NCBI GenBank assembly: GCA_035297145.1
Contig: DATGZN010000112.1
Coordinates: 127,166-191,165 of the forward strand
Origin: QHXW01 sp035297145
GTDB lineage: Bacteria; Acidobacteriota; Terriglobia; Bryobacterales; Bryobacteraceae
Length of the DNA stretch: 64,000 nucleotides
Direction: 5' to 3'
In this document: one piece after another, positions 37,337 through 46,821 of the stretch
How positions within the stretch are numbered: position 1 is the stretch's first letter
Layout of the letters: the number at the start of each line of letters is the position of its first letter
Translations under genes and position numbers: made by a program
Notes under the pieces: generated by a model
Databases searched by the model: none
The model's input: the letters and a program-made list of their open reading frames with translations, nothing else
What the model was told of the DNA's origin: nothing

Positions 37337-37350
37337 GAATCTGCTACAAT
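37322..37350 (+). promoter_or_regulatory. promoter of the TetR gene, possibly leaderless
   Basis: TTAGCA (37322-37327) and TACAAT (37345-37350) are spaced 17 bp. The predicted start point falls at or next to the GTG start codon at 37357, and there is no Shine-Dalgarno sequence upstream, so the mRNA may be leaderless. Confidence 0.45.
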
Positions 37351-37356
37351 GCGTTC

Positions 37357-37941
37357 GTGGCGCGGAACATAGAGTTCAATTACGACCGGGCGATTGACCG
37401 CGCTACCCGCCTGTTCTGGAAAAAGGGCTACTCCAATACGTCGTTGCGCGATCTGTTGAAGGTGATGGGGATTGGAGAGGGTTCGTTCTACAACACGGTC
37501 AAGAGCAAGAAGCACCTGTACCTGGAATGCCTCAAGCATTACAACGACACCGTAAGCCGCAGACGCCTGGCGGCGTTGCTGTCGACGCCGTCCGTCAAGC
37601 AAGGGATCCGTGCATTCTTCAAGACGGTCCTGGATGAGCTCGATGATCCCAGAACGCCTCGCGTTTGCCTGCTGTCCGGAAGCTTGTCCAGCGATGTGCT
37701 CGCGGAGCGTGAATTGCAGCGTTGCGTCATCAGCGAGATGAACGCTTTCTCTGGCATGTTTATCGAGCGTCTTGAATCAGCCAAGCAATCCGGGGAGTTG
37801 CCCAAGGACTTCGACGCGGAAGTCGCCGCACAAGTGCTCGTGACCTACTTGCAGGGTCTGTTCCGCGTCATCCGCGTATTGCAGAGCCGGGCCCAGGTCG
37901 AACGCCAGATTGCAGCCCTCCTCAACGGGCTCGGTCTCTGA
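37357..37941 (+). CDS. TetR/AcrR family transcriptional repressor
   Basis: A 194-residue regulator. The N-terminal helix-turn-helix is typical (ATRLFWKKGYSNTSLRDLLK, then GIGEGSFYNTVKSKKHLY). The C-terminal ligand domain resembles the AcrR-C class with a PRVCLLSGSLSSDVL block. The start is GTG; the next in-frame Met is inside the DNA-binding domain. It is divergent from the oxidoreductase/hydrolase unit, and two related palindromes lie in the 119-bp gap, so it very likely represses both itself and that unit until an unknown small molecule binds. Confidence 0.92.
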   Translation: MARNIEFNYDRAIDRATRLFWKKGYSNTSLRDLLKVMGIGEGSFYNTVKSKKHLYLECLKHYNDTVSRRRLAALLSTPSVKQGIRAFFKTVLDELDDPRTPRVCLLSGSLSSDVLAERELQRCVISEMNAFSGMFIERLESAKQSGELPKDFDAEVAAQVLVTYLQGLFRVIRVLQSRAQVERQIAALLNGLGL

Positions 37942-38003
37942 ACTAGCCTCTCGAGCCTGCCAACCGTCGACAGCTATGTGACAATCATCCAGAGTCAATT
38001 CAG

Positions 38004-40130
38004 ATGATCTGTCTACGCCCTTTCCTGCTACTCCTCCTCGCCACTGGCTCAGCCGCCGCGCAGAACCTGGTTGTCGATGCCACTCCCTCGCATGTGGCCA
38101 ACTCGTTCAGCCCCGTTCGCTCTCTCGGCGCGGGCGTGGATCGCATCGGCGTCGGGCTTGCCGACAAGATGCTGGTCAATCCCATGCTCAAGGAAATACT
38201 GGCGTCCGGCTGGCAGCCCGTGACCTACCGGCAAAACACGGAGCTGGAAGCCGAAGCCTGGCATTGGAACCCGCAAGGCACCTGGAGCGATCCCAAAGGC
38301 CGAGGCTACTTCACCGGCAGCGCGACGCCCACGGAAATGATTCGTCATTCCTGGGGCTACACCCTGCCGCATCGAGGCATGAGCCGCGGCCGTGCCGACC
38401 GCAATTACTCCGTGCTCACCGACGGTGATCCGGACACCTATTGGAAGAGCAATCCCTACCTCACCCACGCCTTCACCGGCGAGGAGGATTCCCTTCATCC
38501 CCAGTGGGTGGTCGTGGACCTCGGCAGTCTGCAAAAAGTCAACGCCGTCCGCATTGCCTGGGCCGAGCCCTACGCCAAGAATTACCGCGTGCAGTTCTGG
38601 TCGGCCGGTGAAGACAATCCGCGCCGCAATGTCACCAAAGGCATCTGGCAGACGTTTCCCGCCGGCATGGTGACCGATGGCCACGGCGGCGATGTCACCA
38701 TCCGCCTGACCGCCTTTCCCGTTTCGGCTCGATATCTCCGCGTCTGGATGACCGAGTCCTCGAATACCTGCGATACCCACGGCTCAGCCGATCCCCGCAA
38801 CTGCGCCGGATATGCCATTCGCGAACTCTACGCCGGCACTCTCGGCGCGGATGGCGCCTTTCAGGACGTCGTAAAGCATGCCGCGGGCGGTGGACAATCG
38901 CACACCCTGTGCTCTTCCGTCGACCCCTGGCACACAAGCGCCGACCTCAACGAGCGCGGCGGCGATCAGGTCGGCTTCGATTTCTTTTTCACCAGCGGCA
39001 TCACACGCGGTCTTCCCGCCATGATTCCCGTGGCCATGCTCTATTCGACGCCCGAAGATGCCGCCGCCGAGATCGCTTACATCGAGAAGCGCGGCTATCC
39101 CATCTCCTACGTCGAAATGGGCGAGGAGCCGGATGGCCAGCGCATGGATCCCGAGGATTACGCGGCGCTCTACCTCCAGTGGGCCGCCGCCATCCACAAG
39201 GTTGATCCGAAGCTCAAACTCGGCGGCCCTGTATTCGAAGGCGAAAACGAAGATATCGATGTCGCCCCCACCCCCGACGGCCGCGTCTCATGGCTCGGCA
39301 GGTTCATCGACTATCTGAAAGCTCACGGCCGCATCTCCGACCTGGCGTTCATGTCCTTCGAGCACTATCCCTACCCTTGCCGCTCCAAGTGGTCCGACCT
39401 CTACAAAGAAGCCGGTCTGATCACGCACATCATGGACGTCTGGAGAAATGACGGCGTGCCGCCGGAAGTTCCGCTCTTCATGACCGAAGGCAATCTCGCG
39501 TCAGGCGCCGGCGGAACCTTCCTCGACATCATGGGTGCGCTCTGGCTGGCTGACTTCGAAGGCGCGTTCCTCACCGGCGGCGGAAGCGCCAGTTACTTTT
39601 TTCACTACATTCCCGAGACCATGGGCCGCGGATGCGATGCCGGGGGCGGCACGTTCAGCCTGATCCAAACCGATCGCGACGATCGCATCAAGGGCTATCT
39701 ATCGCAGTATTTCGCGAGCCAGCTCATTACGCGCGAGTGGGTACAACCTGTCGATTCCGCCCACCGTGTGTTCCGCGTCTCGAGCGATCTGCACGATGCC
39801 GACGGCAACACCCTGGTCACCGCCTACGCTGTGCTGCGGCCCGACGGCCAGTGGTCACTTCTGGTCGTCAACAAAGATCACGATAATCCCCACCGCGTGC
39901 GCATCGCCTTCCATGACGATGACGCAAAGTCCGAGCGTTCATTCTCCGGCCCGGTAACTCTATTCACGTTTGGATCTGCCCAATACCAGTGGCACCCCGA
40001 TGGCGTCAACAGTTGGGCCGACCCCGACGGTCCGCCCGCGAAATCCGCCGTCACCGCCGGCGCACAAACGTCATTCGAATTGCCCAAAGCATCCATCATG
40101 GTGATCCGCGGAAAGATCGCCGGCGATTAG
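38004..40130 (+). CDS. secreted glycosidase-like TIM-barrel protein with inserted discoidin domain (paralogue A)
   Basis: A 708-residue exported protein, paralogous to the gene at 51761-53905. After the signal peptide, residues about 20-110 look like the first barrel strands (SLGAGVDRIGVG, GWQPVTYRQNTELE). An F5/8 type C (discoidin) domain follows at about 130-260 (DGDPDTYWKSNPY, WVVVDLGSL, ARYLRVWMTES). The barrel resumes at about 330 with ISYVEMGEEPDG. Candidate acid/base Glu374 or 375 and candidate nucleophile Glu495 in LFMTEGN sit as in clan GH-A glycosidases. The C-terminus is a beta domain (WSLLVVNKDHDNPHRVRI). I cannot name a GH family; catalysis is inferred. Confidence 0.65.
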   Translation: MICLRPFLLLLLATGSAAAQNLVVDATPSHVANSFSPVRSLGAGVDRIGVGLADKMLVNPMLKEILASGWQPVTYRQNTELEAEAWHWNPQGTWSDPKGRGYFTGSATPTEMIRHSWGYTLPHRGMSRGRADRNYSVLTDGDPDTYWKSNPYLTHAFTGEEDSLHPQWVVVDLGSLQKVNAVRIAWAEPYAKNYRVQFWSAGEDNPRRNVTKGIWQTFPAGMVTDGHGGDVTIRLTAFPVSARYLRVWMTESSNTCDTHGSADPRNCAGYAIRELYAGTLGADGAFQDVVKHAAGGGQSHTLCSSVDPWHTSADLNERGGDQVGFDFFFTSGITRGLPAMIPVAMLYSTPEDAAAEIAYIEKRGYPISYVEMGEEPDGQRMDPEDYAALYLQWAAAIHKVDPKLKLGGPVFEGENEDIDVAPTPDGRVSWLGRFIDYLKAHGRISDLAFMSFEHYPYPCRSKWSDLYKEAGLITHIMDVWRNDGVPPEVPLFMTEGNLASGAGGTFLDIMGALWLADFEGAFLTGGGSASYFFHYIPETMGRGCDAGGGTFSLIQTDRDDRIKGYLSQYFASQLITREWVQPVDSAHRVFRVSSDLHDADGNTLVTAYAVLRPDGQWSLLVVNKDHDNPHRVRIAFHDDDAKSERSFSGPVTLFTFGSAQYQWHPDGVNSWADPDGPPAKSAVTAGAQTSFELPKASIMVIRGKIAGD

Positions 40131-40178
40131 TGGCCTGTCGCAGACGGAACGGTTTGCGATATGGTGACAAACTCAAGA

Positions 40179-40294
40179 TGTGGCGCACGTTTTAACGCGC
40201 CGCGCCGGGCTTTAGCCTGGCGTGATTGGCTTGAGTTAACTTGAGCGGAAGGCCGAGATGAATCTCGACCCGGCACGCTAAAGCGCGCGCCACA
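40179..40294. repeat. 116-bp nested palindromic element (MITE/REP-like)
   Basis: The ends are a 23-bp inverted repeat: 40179-40201 (starting TGTGGCGCACG) against 40272-40294 read in reverse (starting TGTGGCGCGCG), 19 of 23 identical with all four differences transitions. Inside are two more hairpins: GCCGGGC-TTTA-GCCTGGC (40204-40221) and GGCCGAGAT-GA-ATCTCGACC (40251-40270). It fills the gap between convergent genes. It has no coding capacity. It could be a non-autonomous mobile element, a REP-like sequence or a two-way terminator. Confidence 0.65.
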
Positions 40295-40348
40295 AGGGCA
40301 GACATAGTTGAAGGTACTTTCGGGACGATGTACTAGCCAGACCACCGG

Positions 40349-41281
40349 CTACTTGGATTCTTCGGCGATGCCTGCTTCTTGTGCGCGTACGTGCTCTCTG
40401 GCTTGTCGCAGCTTTTCGGAGGCCTCGCGTTGCCGCTCAGATTCCCGGCTTGCGTCCTCCTGGCGCCCCAATTGCCGATACGCCGTGGCCAGGTAGAGGT
40501 GGGGCGCCGGATTGTCCGGCTGTAGCTTGGCGGCGGTCTGAAGAGGCGATAGGGCATCCGCGGCGCGGCTCCCTTCAATCAGTGTCCGGCCAAGCCCGAT
40601 GAACGCGTCCGCAAAACTTCCGTCGAGCTTGGTTGCGCGCGTGAAATGTTCCATCGCGACGCTCGTCTTCTGCTCCTGCCGCGCGAGCTCGCCCAATACG
40701 TATTCCGATGCTGCGCTGGAAGGATCGATTTTGAGTTCTTCTTCGAACTCGCGCCGCGCTTCTTCCTTGTGCGGGTCGCGGTTCGGTCCCGAAAGCAGCA
40801 GACGTCCGATGCGATAGTGAATCCCGTGTACGTCCGGTTCTTTCTTTAGCACCTCGCGGAATTCCCCGATCGCCTCCTCCGGCTTGCCCTGCGCCTCCAT
40901 CGCTTCGGCATTCAGTTCGTGCATCTGGTAGGAACCCGGCGCGGTCGCTGCCAGTTCCTCGGAGGCACGCAACGAAAGATCTGAAAACAGGTGAACCGCG
41001 ATGTACAGAACCTCTGGATCGTGGGGAAATTGTTTTCTGAGAAGGTGAACCAGTTCCTCGGCGGTGTCCGCGTCTTTCAGGCTCATCGCGCACTGCACGC
41101 CGTCCAGACCCAGACGTTTCTTCAGCGCCGGATCGTTGGTGCGCACCAGAGCCGCCTTCACGAGTGGCATCGCCTTGCGGCAATCGCCCGTTTCGGCAAG
41201 CTTCGCCACGGTTGCCGGTGCCGGAGCTTGAGCCCACGCCACTCCTGTGAACGCCAACGCGGCCACCAGCAGCTTCTGCAT
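40349..41281 (-). CDS. secreted TPR-repeat protein
   Basis: A 310-residue exported protein: signal peptide MQKLLVAALAFTGVAWAQ, then about six helical pairs of TPR type (AIGEFREVLKKEPDVHGIHYR, AMEHFTRATKLDGSFADAF, ALSPLQTAAKLQPDNPAPHL). It ends in a charged helix. Start ATG 41281 chosen because the signal peptide begins there; the frame opens 30 bases earlier. TPR proteins of this kind act as scaffolds; no partner can be named. It lies between two sugar-related genes but on the other strand. Confidence 0.8.
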   Translation of the reverse strand: MQKLLVAALAFTGVAWAQAPAPATVAKLAETGDCRKAMPLVKAALVRTNDPALKKRLGLDGVQCAMSLKDADTAEELVHLLRKQFPHDPEVLYIAVHLFSDLSLRASEELAATAPGSYQMHELNAEAMEAQGKPEEAIGEFREVLKKEPDVHGIHYRIGRLLLSGPNRDPHKEEARREFEEELKIDPSSAASEYVLGELARQEQKTSVAMEHFTRATKLDGSFADAFIGLGRTLIEGSRAADALSPLQTAAKLQPDNPAPHLYLATAYRQLGRQEDASRESERQREASEKLRQAREHVRAQEAGIAEESK

Positions 41282-41413
41282 GCCGTCATTGTACGCTGGC
41301 GCATCCCTCAAGAATTTACAACCAGGAGACTTTCTGGAATCAGTGAATTACAGCTCCAGCGCGGGTCTTGCCTGATGCCATCCGCCTCCGACTGTCAATC
41401 CGTACTTTTCCTA

Positions 41414-41441
41414 TTGACAACAAACATTTTAGGAGTATGAT
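41414..41441 (+). promoter_or_regulatory. near-consensus sigma-70 promoter of the TonB receptor
   Basis: A perfect -35 TTGACA (41414-41419) and -10 TATGAT (41436-41441, five of six) are 16 bp apart. The start point would be near 41448, giving a leader of about 115 bases before ATG 41563. No hairpin or riboswitch was recognised in that leader. Confidence 0.65.
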
Positions 41442-41562
41442 CGACGCATCTACGTTTAGCTTTGGGCATCACAAATCAATCACTAGAAGGCGGCGCCGAT
41501 CTGGTGGCGCTTGACCTCGTCGGGCAAGTTTTGCCTGCCGGCTAGAAAGGTGCTGACGGTGT

Positions 41563-44500
41563 ATGAGGATTCCAAATAGAGTTTGGCTGATTGCCTTCGT
41601 ACTGGTTTTGGGCACTTCGCTCGCTTGGGCGCAATTATATTCAGGTTCGATTGTCGGTGTTGTCGCCGATCCATCCAGCGCCGTCATTCCCAATGCAAAA
41701 GTCACGCTGTTGGACGCCGACAAGGGATACACTTTCAACGCCACCACCGACAGCACGGGGCGCTATCTGTTCCGCGCCGTCCAGCCAGGATCGTACAAAC
41801 TCACGGTTGTCGCGGAGGGCTTTCAGATACAGACCAGAACCGGCATCACGATCGTGATCAACCAGAACACCTCGGTGGACTTCACTTTGCAACTGTCCAC
41901 CGGCGCGCAATCCGTCAACATCACGACCGAAGCACCACTGCTCTCCACGCAGGACTCGGTCACCGGTCAGGTGCTCGATCGCAAGCTGATTAATGACCTG
42001 CCCAACGTGGGCCGCGACGTCATGAATCTGGCCTATCTCACACCGGGTGTTGTCACAACGCAAAACGGCGGGAACCCTGGGGGCGGCAACAACTTCGTTT
42101 CCAACGGCGGCCGAAACGCCACCGCCGACGTGCTGATGGACGGAATCACGACTACCAATTTCGATCAGAACAGCGGCCAGCAGAACATGATTTATCAGGC
42201 GCCCTTGGACGCCATTGAAGAGTTCAAGGTGCAAACGTCAAACTTCAGCGCGGAGTTTGGGTTTTCCGGTGCGGCCATCGTCAATATGGTCACGCGCTCA
42301 GGCACGAACGAGTTCCACGGCAGTCTCCATGAGGCCTTCCGGAATCAGGTACTCGACGCCAACGACTTCTTCGACAATGAAGCCGGCAATCCGATACCCG
42401 GCCTTCGCCGCAACCAATTCGGCGGCACCGTAGGCGGTCCTATCAAGAAGAACAAGACATTCTTCTTTTTTGATTACGACGGCATCCGGGAGATTTCTCA
42501 ATCGAGCGCGTCCGGCGGTATGCCCAGCGCCGCGGAGCGCCAAGGTAATTTTGGCGAGCTATGCGGCTATAATGGCGGCACATTTGACAAGAACGGCATG
42601 TGTTCGTCTCCGGCGGGTCAACTTTGGGATCCCTATTCCGGCACTTACAACGCTAATGTTGGGGGAGCTGTGCGCTCCACCTACATCCCCTTCAACAATA
42701 TGGCCACCTTCATGAGCGGCGGCAATGCGAATTTAAACGGCACCGGTTATCAGTTGCCGGCGCGCCCAGGCAATCTCATCGATCCGGTCGCGGCGAAGAT
42801 GATCCAATATTTTCCAATTCCCAATCTGGCGGTGGGAACACCCAACTATCAGTACTACTATAACTGGATCGCTTCCGGGTCCAATATCAACAAGAACGAT
42901 CAGTGGGACCTGAAGATCGACCATCGTTTCAGCGATAAGAGTCTGTTGACCGCAAAGTATTCGCAGCAGTCCAGCTACAGCCACGGGTACAACTTTTACG
43001 GGAACGTTACCGATCCCTTTACTTCAGGACCTGCGCCTGGCACCGCCCACGCTTTCGCCATCACCGAGAATTACACTTTCAGCCCCACGGTTTTACTGAG
43101 CTTCTCCTACGGGTTCACGCGGAATTGGGGCCTGCAGCCAGGGATTTCGGGCGACTACAAGAACCTGGATCCCGTGAAATTACTCGGGTTGCCTGCATAC
43201 ATGGACCGCGGCTATCCGCCGGCTTTGCCCGACGTCAACATTAACGACTCGTACGGTACCAATATCGGCACACAGCCGTGGAGCTATTACCTGAATGGCG
43301 ATCTTACGCACCACCTGCAAGCGACCCTTAGTTGGGTCAAGGGATCGCATGAGCTCAAGTTCGGTGGTGAAGGCCGCATGCATCGTGGAAATTATGCAAA
43401 CCCAGGACCGACCGGGGGGAATTTTCCCTACGATTACACCGGGACATCTCAGGACCCCAACTACGGCGACGGCGGCGATGCAATGGCCAGTTTCATGACC
43501 GGCTTTTCAGGGGACGGCAGCGGAAATGGCGAGTACGAGATCGCGAATTGGGTGGCCACGCAGAATTTTCAGGCCGGAGGTTATGTCCAGGACAATTGGA
43601 AGATCTCGCGCAAGCTCACCTTGAATATCGGAATGCGCTACGACATCACCTTTCCGCGTACCGAGCGCTACAACAACATGCAATGGGACGACCCCAACGT
43701 AGTCTCGCCACTCCAGGTTCCCGGCCTGGGCACGCTGCACGGCGGCGAAATCTACGCCAGCCCGAGCGATCGCACCAACTACGAACTGGATGCGAAAGAT
43801 TTCCAACCACGCATTGGATTCGCCTGGCAGCCCCTCAGCAAAACTGTGATACGCGGCGGATATGGCATCTTCTACTCGACGTCGAAGGTCGGCTCGGCGG
43901 GACCGGGCGCTTGGGGCTGGGAGGGTTATGTGAAAGATACGCCCTGGATCACCACTTATAACAACGACGGTGCTACTCCCTGGGGCCGCTTAAGTGATCC
44001 ATTTCCCAACGTGGGGCCTGCCTTACCGCCGGGGAATTCCCTCGGTTTGCTGAATGACGTCGGCTACTATGCTTGGGGCCCGATTAAATCCATCAGCATG
44101 ACCCCGTACGAACAAACCTGGAGCATGGGTTTCGAAAGGGAACTTCCCGGGGACATGGTTCTCGATACGACCTACGTGGGCAAGAAAGGGACTCACCTCT
44201 ATTTCGGCGGCGCTGGCAACCTGGACTTTCTTGGACCTCAGATCGAACATTATTCCGCCGGCCAAATTGCCGGTCTGCTGACCTACGTCAACAATCCGTT
44301 CTACGGCGTCGTTAAGGATCCCAATAGTTTCCTTTCGGCGCCCACGGTGCAGGCGTTTCAACTGCAACTGCCGTTCCCCCAATATTCGGGTTTTGGCGGT
44401 GACGCACCTCCCTACGCCAATTCGATTTACCACGCACTGCAATCCCGTCTCGACAAGAAGTTCTCTCACGGAGTGGAATTCCTGGCGAACTACACCTGGT

Positions 44501-45180
44501 CGAAAGCCATCGATGATGCCTCGGCAACCGACCAAAACATCGATTTCAAAGGCATCGGCAAGAGCCATCTCCAGGATCCAAACAACTACGCGTTGGAACG
44601 GTCGGTCTCGGCTTACAACGCCACGCACCTGGTGAATCTCAGCTATGTGTACGAGCTTCCTTTCGGTAAGGGAAAGATGGTTGGCAATAACTGGAATCCG
44701 GTCTTCAATATCGTGCTGGGCGGATGGCAGTTTAACGGCATTTGGACTTTCGCCAGCGGATTCCCCCTTACCCTCGGTCTTGCGGGCGGTTTCTCTCTGC
44801 CGACCTACGGCTCTCAACAGCCGGATGTCATTGGCAGGCCCCAGCGCAACACGGGTTCGGATTGGCTGAATAACTACTTCTCAAATCCGGATGTGTTTAT
44901 CGCTCCGCCCCATTACACCGTGGGTAATGCGCCGCGCACTTTGCCGTATATCAACGCGCCCGGCCAGGAGAATGCGACCCTGTCGTTGTTCAAGGAGTTT
45001 CCGGTGAATCGAATCCACGAGGGGACGCGTCTGGAGTTTCGCTTCGAAGCGCTCAACGCATTGAACCGTGTGCAGTTCGCCCCGCCGCATACGAGCGTGA
45101 ACGCCAGCGACTTTGGCCAGACCACGGGTCAGGCCAACCCCCCGCGCCAGGTGCAACTGACCATGAAGCTGTATTTCTGA
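41563..45180 (+). CDS. Oar-like TonB-dependent receptor with carboxypeptidase-regulatory domain
   Basis: A 1205-residue outer-membrane protein. A signal peptide ends near AWAQ. Residues about 28-115 are a CarboxypepD_reg beta-sandwich (SGSIVGVVADPSSAVIPNAK, then GRYLFRAVQPGSYKLTV). A plug-like region follows (NGGRNATADVLMDGI, then FSGAAIVNMVTRSGTNEFHG), then a large barrel ending in QLTMKLYF with the terminal Phe used for outer-membrane insertion. Such receptors are numerous in Acidobacteriota and are thought to import or bind glycans or oligosaccharides, like SusC. It has its own strong promoter and heads the sugar oxidoreductase/isomerase genes. Confidence 0.92.
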   Translation: MRIPNRVWLIAFVLVLGTSLAWAQLYSGSIVGVVADPSSAVIPNAKVTLLDADKGYTFNATTDSTGRYLFRAVQPGSYKLTVVAEGFQIQTRTGITIVINQNTSVDFTLQLSTGAQSVNITTEAPLLSTQDSVTGQVLDRKLINDLPNVGRDVMNLAYLTPGVVTTQNGGNPGGGNNFVSNGGRNATADVLMDGITTTNFDQNSGQQNMIYQAPLDAIEEFKVQTSNFSAEFGFSGAAIVNMVTRSGTNEFHGSLHEAFRNQVLDANDFFDNEAGNPIPGLRRNQFGGTVGGPIKKNKTFFFFDYDGIREISQSSASGGMPSAAERQGNFGELCGYNGGTFDKNGMCSSPAGQLWDPYSGTYNANVGGAVRSTYIPFNNMATFMSGGNANLNGTGYQLPARPGNLIDPVAAKMIQYFPIPNLAVGTPNYQYYYNWIASGSNINKNDQWDLKIDHRFSDKSLLTAKYSQQSSYSHGYNFYGNVTDPFTSGPAPGTAHAFAITENYTFSPTVLLSFSYGFTRNWGLQPGISGDYKNLDPVKLLGLPAYMDRGYPPALPDVNINDSYGTNIGTQPWSYYLNGDLTHHLQATLSWVKGSHELKFGGEGRMHRGNYANPGPTGGNFPYDYTGTSQDPNYGDGGDAMASFMTGFSGDGSGNGEYEIANWVATQNFQAGGYVQDNWKISRKLTLNIGMRYDITFPRTERYNNMQWDDPNVVSPLQVPGLGTLHGGEIYASPSDRTNYELDAKDFQPRIGFAWQPLSKTVIRGGYGIFYSTSKVGSAGPGAWGWEGYVKDTPWITTYNNDGATPWGRLSDPFPNVGPALPPGNSLGLLNDVGYYAWGPIKSISMTPYEQTWSMGFERELPGDMVLDTTYVGKKGTHLYFGGAGNLDFLGPQIEHYSAGQIAGLLTYVNNPFYGVVKDPNSFLSAPTVQAFQLQLPFPQYSGFGGDAPPYANSIYHALQSRLDKKFSHGVEFLANYTWSKAIDDASATDQNIDFKGIGKSHLQDPNNYALERSVSAYNATHLVNLSYVYELPFGKGKMVGNNWNPVFNIVLGGWQFNGIWTFASGFPLTLGLAGGFSLPTYGSQQPDVIGRPQRNTGSDWLNNYFSNPDVFIAPPHYTVGNAPRTLPYINAPGQENATLSLFKEFPVNRIHEGTRLEFRFEALNALNRVQFAPPHTSVNASDFGQTTGQANPPRQVQLTMKLYF

Positions 45181-45259
45181 TGCAGCTTCGCTGACTTCTG
45201 ACAGCGGCGCTACCGATTGTCGCGGTTGCGCCGCAATCCAACTCACGAAAGGAGCGGTA

Positions 45260-46810
45260 ATGCCCCCTAAGGAAAACATGAATCGCAGGGAGTTCCTTGC
45301 CCCGGCCGCCGCCGGTGTGGCGCTGACTCTTGTCCCTCGGCACGTGCTGGGTGGTCCTGGGCATGTCGCGCCCAGCGATAAGATCACTTTGGCCTACATC
45401 GGCTGCGGCACTCAGGGGACCAGAGAAATGCTGCGCCTGATCGCTGCTCCCGAGGTGCAGATCGTCGCTGTTTGCGATCCCGTCAAGGATGGCACGAACT
45501 ATGTCGATTGGAGCGCCACGGGCATTCGCGATAGCGTCCGCAAGACTTTGGACGATCCGAATTGGGGGGCCGGAGTGTCGGGGGTCCGTGCCGGACGCGA
45601 CATGGCCAAGGAAATCATCGAGACCTACTACGCCAAAAAGCGGGGCTCGGAAAAGTTCAAGGGCGTCGCCTCCTACGCCGACTTCCGCGAGCTGCTCGAA
45701 AAGGAAAAGGATCTCGACTCCGTCAAGATCATGACCCCGGACCACCTGCACGCGACCATTTCCATCGCCGCCATGAAGAAGGGCAAGAACGTACTCATGC
45801 ACAAGCCGCTTTCGAACCGCGTGGCGGAAGTGCGCATGGTGGTGGAGTCGGCTCGCAAAACCGGCGTCGCCACGCACTTATTGGCCTGGCACGCGCCCCT
45901 GACCCAAGTCCGGCAGATGATTCTCGATGGTGCGATCGGCAACTTGAAGGAAGTACATAACTGGACGGACCGGCCGTTCTGGCCCCAGCAACTTGCACTG
46001 CCTACCGACCGGCCGCCTGTTCCGGCGAATTTCGATTGGGACTTGTGGCTGGGGCCGGAGCAGGAGCGCCCTTATCACCCGAGCTACACGCATGCCGTCT
46101 TCCGCGGCTGGTACGATTTCGGCGGCGGCAGTATCGCCGATATGGGGAATTACAGCCTGTGGCCGATTTTCATGGCGCTGGATCTGCCCGTTCCGTACAG
46201 CGTGGAGGCCCAATCCAGCTCCAGTTGCGAAATCAATGATCAGGTCAGCACGGTCAAGATGAATGATTTCGCGTTTCCATACGCCAATCGCGTGTGCTTC
46301 AAATGCGCGGCTCACGGCCAATGGCCGGCGCTGAAAGTCTATTGGTACGACGGTGGCATGCGCCCCTTCACTCCCGACGAGTTGGCGGAGGATGGCAAGT
46401 CCATCCCCGCCGCGGGTACTTTGTTCGTTGGCGACAAGGGAATCATCCTGAATAACGACCTCGTCCCGGCCAAGAAGATGGACGAGTATCGGGCGGCCAA
46501 AGGGTTGCCTCAGCCGCAACAAGGCGGCCGGGGTGGCGGCGGAGGCGGCGGGGCGGCTAACGCGGAATGGATTGCAGCGTTCAAAGGCGGACCTGCTTCC
46601 ATGGGCAACTTCCTCAACGCGGCGAATTGTTCCGAAGCCATCGCACTGGCTGGCGCGGCAATCCGTTACAGCCGTAAAATATTCAACGAAAATCGCTGTG
46701 CGCCTGCTCTCCAGTGGGACCAGGAAGGCATGAAGTTCACGAATGTTTCCGAGGCCAACGAGTACTTGACCCGCAACTACCGCGACGGCTGGAAGCTGAC
46801 AAGCGCCTGA
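45260..46810 (+). CDS. Tat-exported Gfo/Idh/MocA family oxidoreductase
   Basis: A 516-residue NAD(P)-dependent sugar oxidoreductase. The twin-arginine signal NRREFLAPAAAGVALTLV predicts folded export with cofactor bound. The Rossmann motif is AYIGCGTQGT near residue 50. The family's catalytic EKP appears as HKPLS after KGKNVLM, and MTPDHLHATISIAA precedes it. Near residue 420 is an unusual Gly-rich run (GGRGGGGGGGAA). Exported relatives oxidise sugars or glycosides, often at C3. Followed 11 bp later by a small secreted protein and then a Tat-signal isomerase, suggesting consecutive steps outside the cytoplasm; substrate unknown. Confidence 0.88.
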   Translation: MPPKENMNRREFLAPAAAGVALTLVPRHVLGGPGHVAPSDKITLAYIGCGTQGTREMLRLIAAPEVQIVAVCDPVKDGTNYVDWSATGIRDSVRKTLDDPNWGAGVSGVRAGRDMAKEIIETYYAKKRGSEKFKGVASYADFRELLEKEKDLDSVKIMTPDHLHATISIAAMKKGKNVLMHKPLSNRVAEVRMVVESARKTGVATHLLAWHAPLTQVRQMILDGAIGNLKEVHNWTDRPFWPQQLALPTDRPPVPANFDWDLWLGPEQERPYHPSYTHAVFRGWYDFGGGSIADMGNYSLWPIFMALDLPVPYSVEAQSSSSCEINDQVSTVKMNDFAFPYANRVCFKCAAHGQWPALKVYWYDGGMRPFTPDELAEDGKSIPAAGTLFVGDKGIILNNDLVPAKKMDEYRAAKGLPQPQQGGRGGGGGGGAANAEWIAAFKGGPASMGNFLNAANCSEAIALAGAAIRYSRKIFNENRCAPALQWDQEGMKFTNVSEANEYLTRNYRDGWKLTSA

Positions 46811-46821
46811 GATCTGAAAAT

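Noticed and set aside
46520..46562. Gly-rich run in the oxidoreductase considered as a possible misassembly or repeat expansion
   Set aside because: The frame is kept and the flanks match the family; a flexible loop is the simpler explanation.
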